From Candidatus Methanophagales archaeon (lineage in GTDB: Archaea; Halobacteriota; Syntropharchaeia; Alkanophagales; Methanospirareceae): DNA of 5,155 bases. The notes under the pieces were generated by a model, which was not told where the DNA came from, did not search any database, and was given only the letters and a program-made list of their open reading frames with translations. Positions within the stretch are counted from its first letter, which is position 1; each line of letters starts with the position of its first letter. Below, one piece after another: positions 4,244 to 5,155 of the stretch. The stretch lies in NCBI GenBank assembly GCA_023131215.1, contig JAGLZV010000065.1, positions 1 to 5,155 on the forward strand, in the 5' to 3' direction. Made by a program: the position numbers and the translations under genes.

Positions 4244-5155
4244 GAGTACCGGAGGGTGCAAAATACACACGAGAGGACACAATAGCCGTAATAACTTATG
4301 CCGCGACTTCAACGGCGAATTCCGTGGAAGCATCGGTGTCAGAACTCAAGCGGAAGATGCCCGATGCTGCGATACCCTCTGCGGACACGGTCTTCAATTA
4401 CATCTACGAAAACGAAATCGATGAGTTCCTGTCGTTCTTCAGAAGGGTTAATTCGGAGATTCTCGCGTTGACGGGCATACCAGAAGAGCCCGTAGATGTC
4501 GCCGTTGACTTCCACGACATTGGATATTACGGTGACAAGAATGGCAAAGGAGTAAGAGGGATAAAACCAAAAAATGGAACCTCCTGGGGGCATTCTTTCT
4601 TCACTATCGATATGCTCTGGAATCTGAAACTGACCCTTGACATCGTGAACATCACGGGGTTGAACAAAGATTACGCTATTCTCCTCGAAGGGGTGGTAAA
4701 CCGGCTGAGAGCGATGGGGATAAAAATAGGGACGTCGTTTTTGGACAGGGTGTTCTTCAACATCCCTTCGATTCTAACGCTCTCCAGCATGGGCGTTGAT
4801 TTCATCATGGCAGCGAGGATCAACAAGCGGATAAAGAGGATGTTAGAGGAGCACAAGAGAAAAAACGGCGTCACACCCGTGATATTCAAATACCGGTTCG
4901 TGGATAAAAGGAGCCCTGAGTTTTATTTGGTAGCGATACCAAACCCGGACTACGACCCAAAGGATGATAAAAAGAAGGCAGAATTCCACTTATTCGCCAC
5001 CAGTATAAACTTCGGATTCGTCAAGGAATTCGTTAAGAGGGTTCCAGAGGAGTACAGAAGGAGATGGAACATAGAAACGGGATACAGGGTGAAAAACAAT
5101 TTTAAGATAAGGACATGCTCAAAGAAGGGTGTTGCGAGGGTTCTTTTCTTTGTTG
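4204..5155 (+). CDS. DDE transposase, catalytic part (partial, runs off the right edge)
   Basis: An open frame of 317 codons without a stop continues past the window. It shows an RNase H-fold transposase catalytic core: first Asp in VAVDFHDIGYYG (residue 102 counted from ATG 4204), second Asp in SFLDRVFF (181), and Glu in EEYRRRWNIETGYRVK (291). The Y-(2)-R-(3)-E spacing around the Glu is that of the IS4 superfamily; ISH3-like archaeal elements are my best guess for the family, held loosely. ATG 4204 has no ribosome binding site, and the coding sense extends upstream to the T7 run, so this is the second part of one gene starting at 4034. It catalyses cut-and-paste movement of its own element, if expressed whole. 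Confidence 0.85.
   Translation, partial: MLSELLCSNGGIIRVPEGAKYTREDTIAVITYAATSTANSVEASVSELKRKMPDAAIPSADTVFNYIYENEIDEFLSFFRRVNSEILALTGIPEEPVDVAVDFHDIGYYGDKNGKGVRGIKPKNGTSWGHSFFTIDMLWNLKLTLDIVNITGLNKDYAILLEGVVNRLRAMGIKIGTSFLDRVFFNIPSILTLSSMGVDFIMAARINKRIKRMLEEHKRKNGVTPVIFKYRFVDKRSPEFYLVAIPNPDYDPKDDKKKAEFHLFATSINFGFVKEFVKRVPEEYRRRWNIETGYRVKNNFKIRTCSKKGVARVLFFV

Larger units (their letters stand above)
3956..5155 (+). mobile_element. Insertion sequence (IS4-superfamily-like), left part only
   Basis: The transposase, its promoter and its upstream region belong to an insertion sequence extending beyond the window. The right end is absent, so terminal inverted repeats and target duplication cannot be defined. 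The left end is placed tentatively between 3945 and 3985, where composition changes from the ATTTGG-rich stretch to GTTCCGAACGTCCCC and where TTCCGAA occurs twice (3963-3969 and 3979-3985). The exact left boundary is a guess. Confidence 0.55.

Noticed and set aside
4339..4889. Two - strand reading frames (84 and 72 codons) inside the transposase
   Set aside because: Both are antisense to the catalytic core, whose DDE motifs are clear.

Overview
The window looks archaeal, most likely from an uncultivated euryarchaeal or Halobacteriota lineage; an ANME-1-like methane/alkane-oxidising archaeon is my guess. The supporting signs are A/T-rich TATA-type promoter elements, one gene placed as if leaderless and others with strong GGAGG-type ribosome binding sites, a GMP synthase tail that fits the archaeal split ATP-pyrophosphatase subunit, T-tract terminators, and low-complexity repeats between genes. 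No taxonomic marker is complete here, so the assignment is inference.

Left part (1-690): the last 38 codons of a GMP synthase ATP-pyrophosphatase subunit (+ strand) converge on a complete molybdopterin synthase large subunit gene, moaE (- strand). The gap between them holds T tracts and an inverted pair of degenerate tandem repeats. The left-hand element lies in the gap, and the right-hand one runs into the moaE stop codon, so the last residues of that protein are repeat-derived.

Centre (about 870-3685): the main interest. A 57-codon fragment with its own ribosome binding site is a decayed copy of the start of the next gene. That next gene is an intact 822-aa Roco protein: leucine-rich repeats, a Roc GTPase with all main nucleotide-binding motifs, a COR region, then a separate roughly 125-residue C-terminal module with a QAGAIGPGAHAHDMTFNQIW core. 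The leucine-rich repeats are encoded by 69-bp tandem DNA repeats, two of which differ at one base, so this array was duplicated or homogenised recently. The architecture suggests a nucleotide-switched signalling or conflict (possibly immune) protein; its output is unknown.

Right part (3685-5155): about 350 bp without an intact gene, holding a possible gene remnant and two intergenic repeat-like stretches. An insertion sequence follows, running off the right edge. Its DDE transposase has a promoter and ribosome binding site but is split by a -1 frame change at a run of seven T. The three catalytic acidic residues are all present before the window ends.

The genes do not form one operon. Two housekeeping or cofactor genes border an accessory patch (duplicated Roco locus plus insertion sequence) of the kind that changes quickly between strains.
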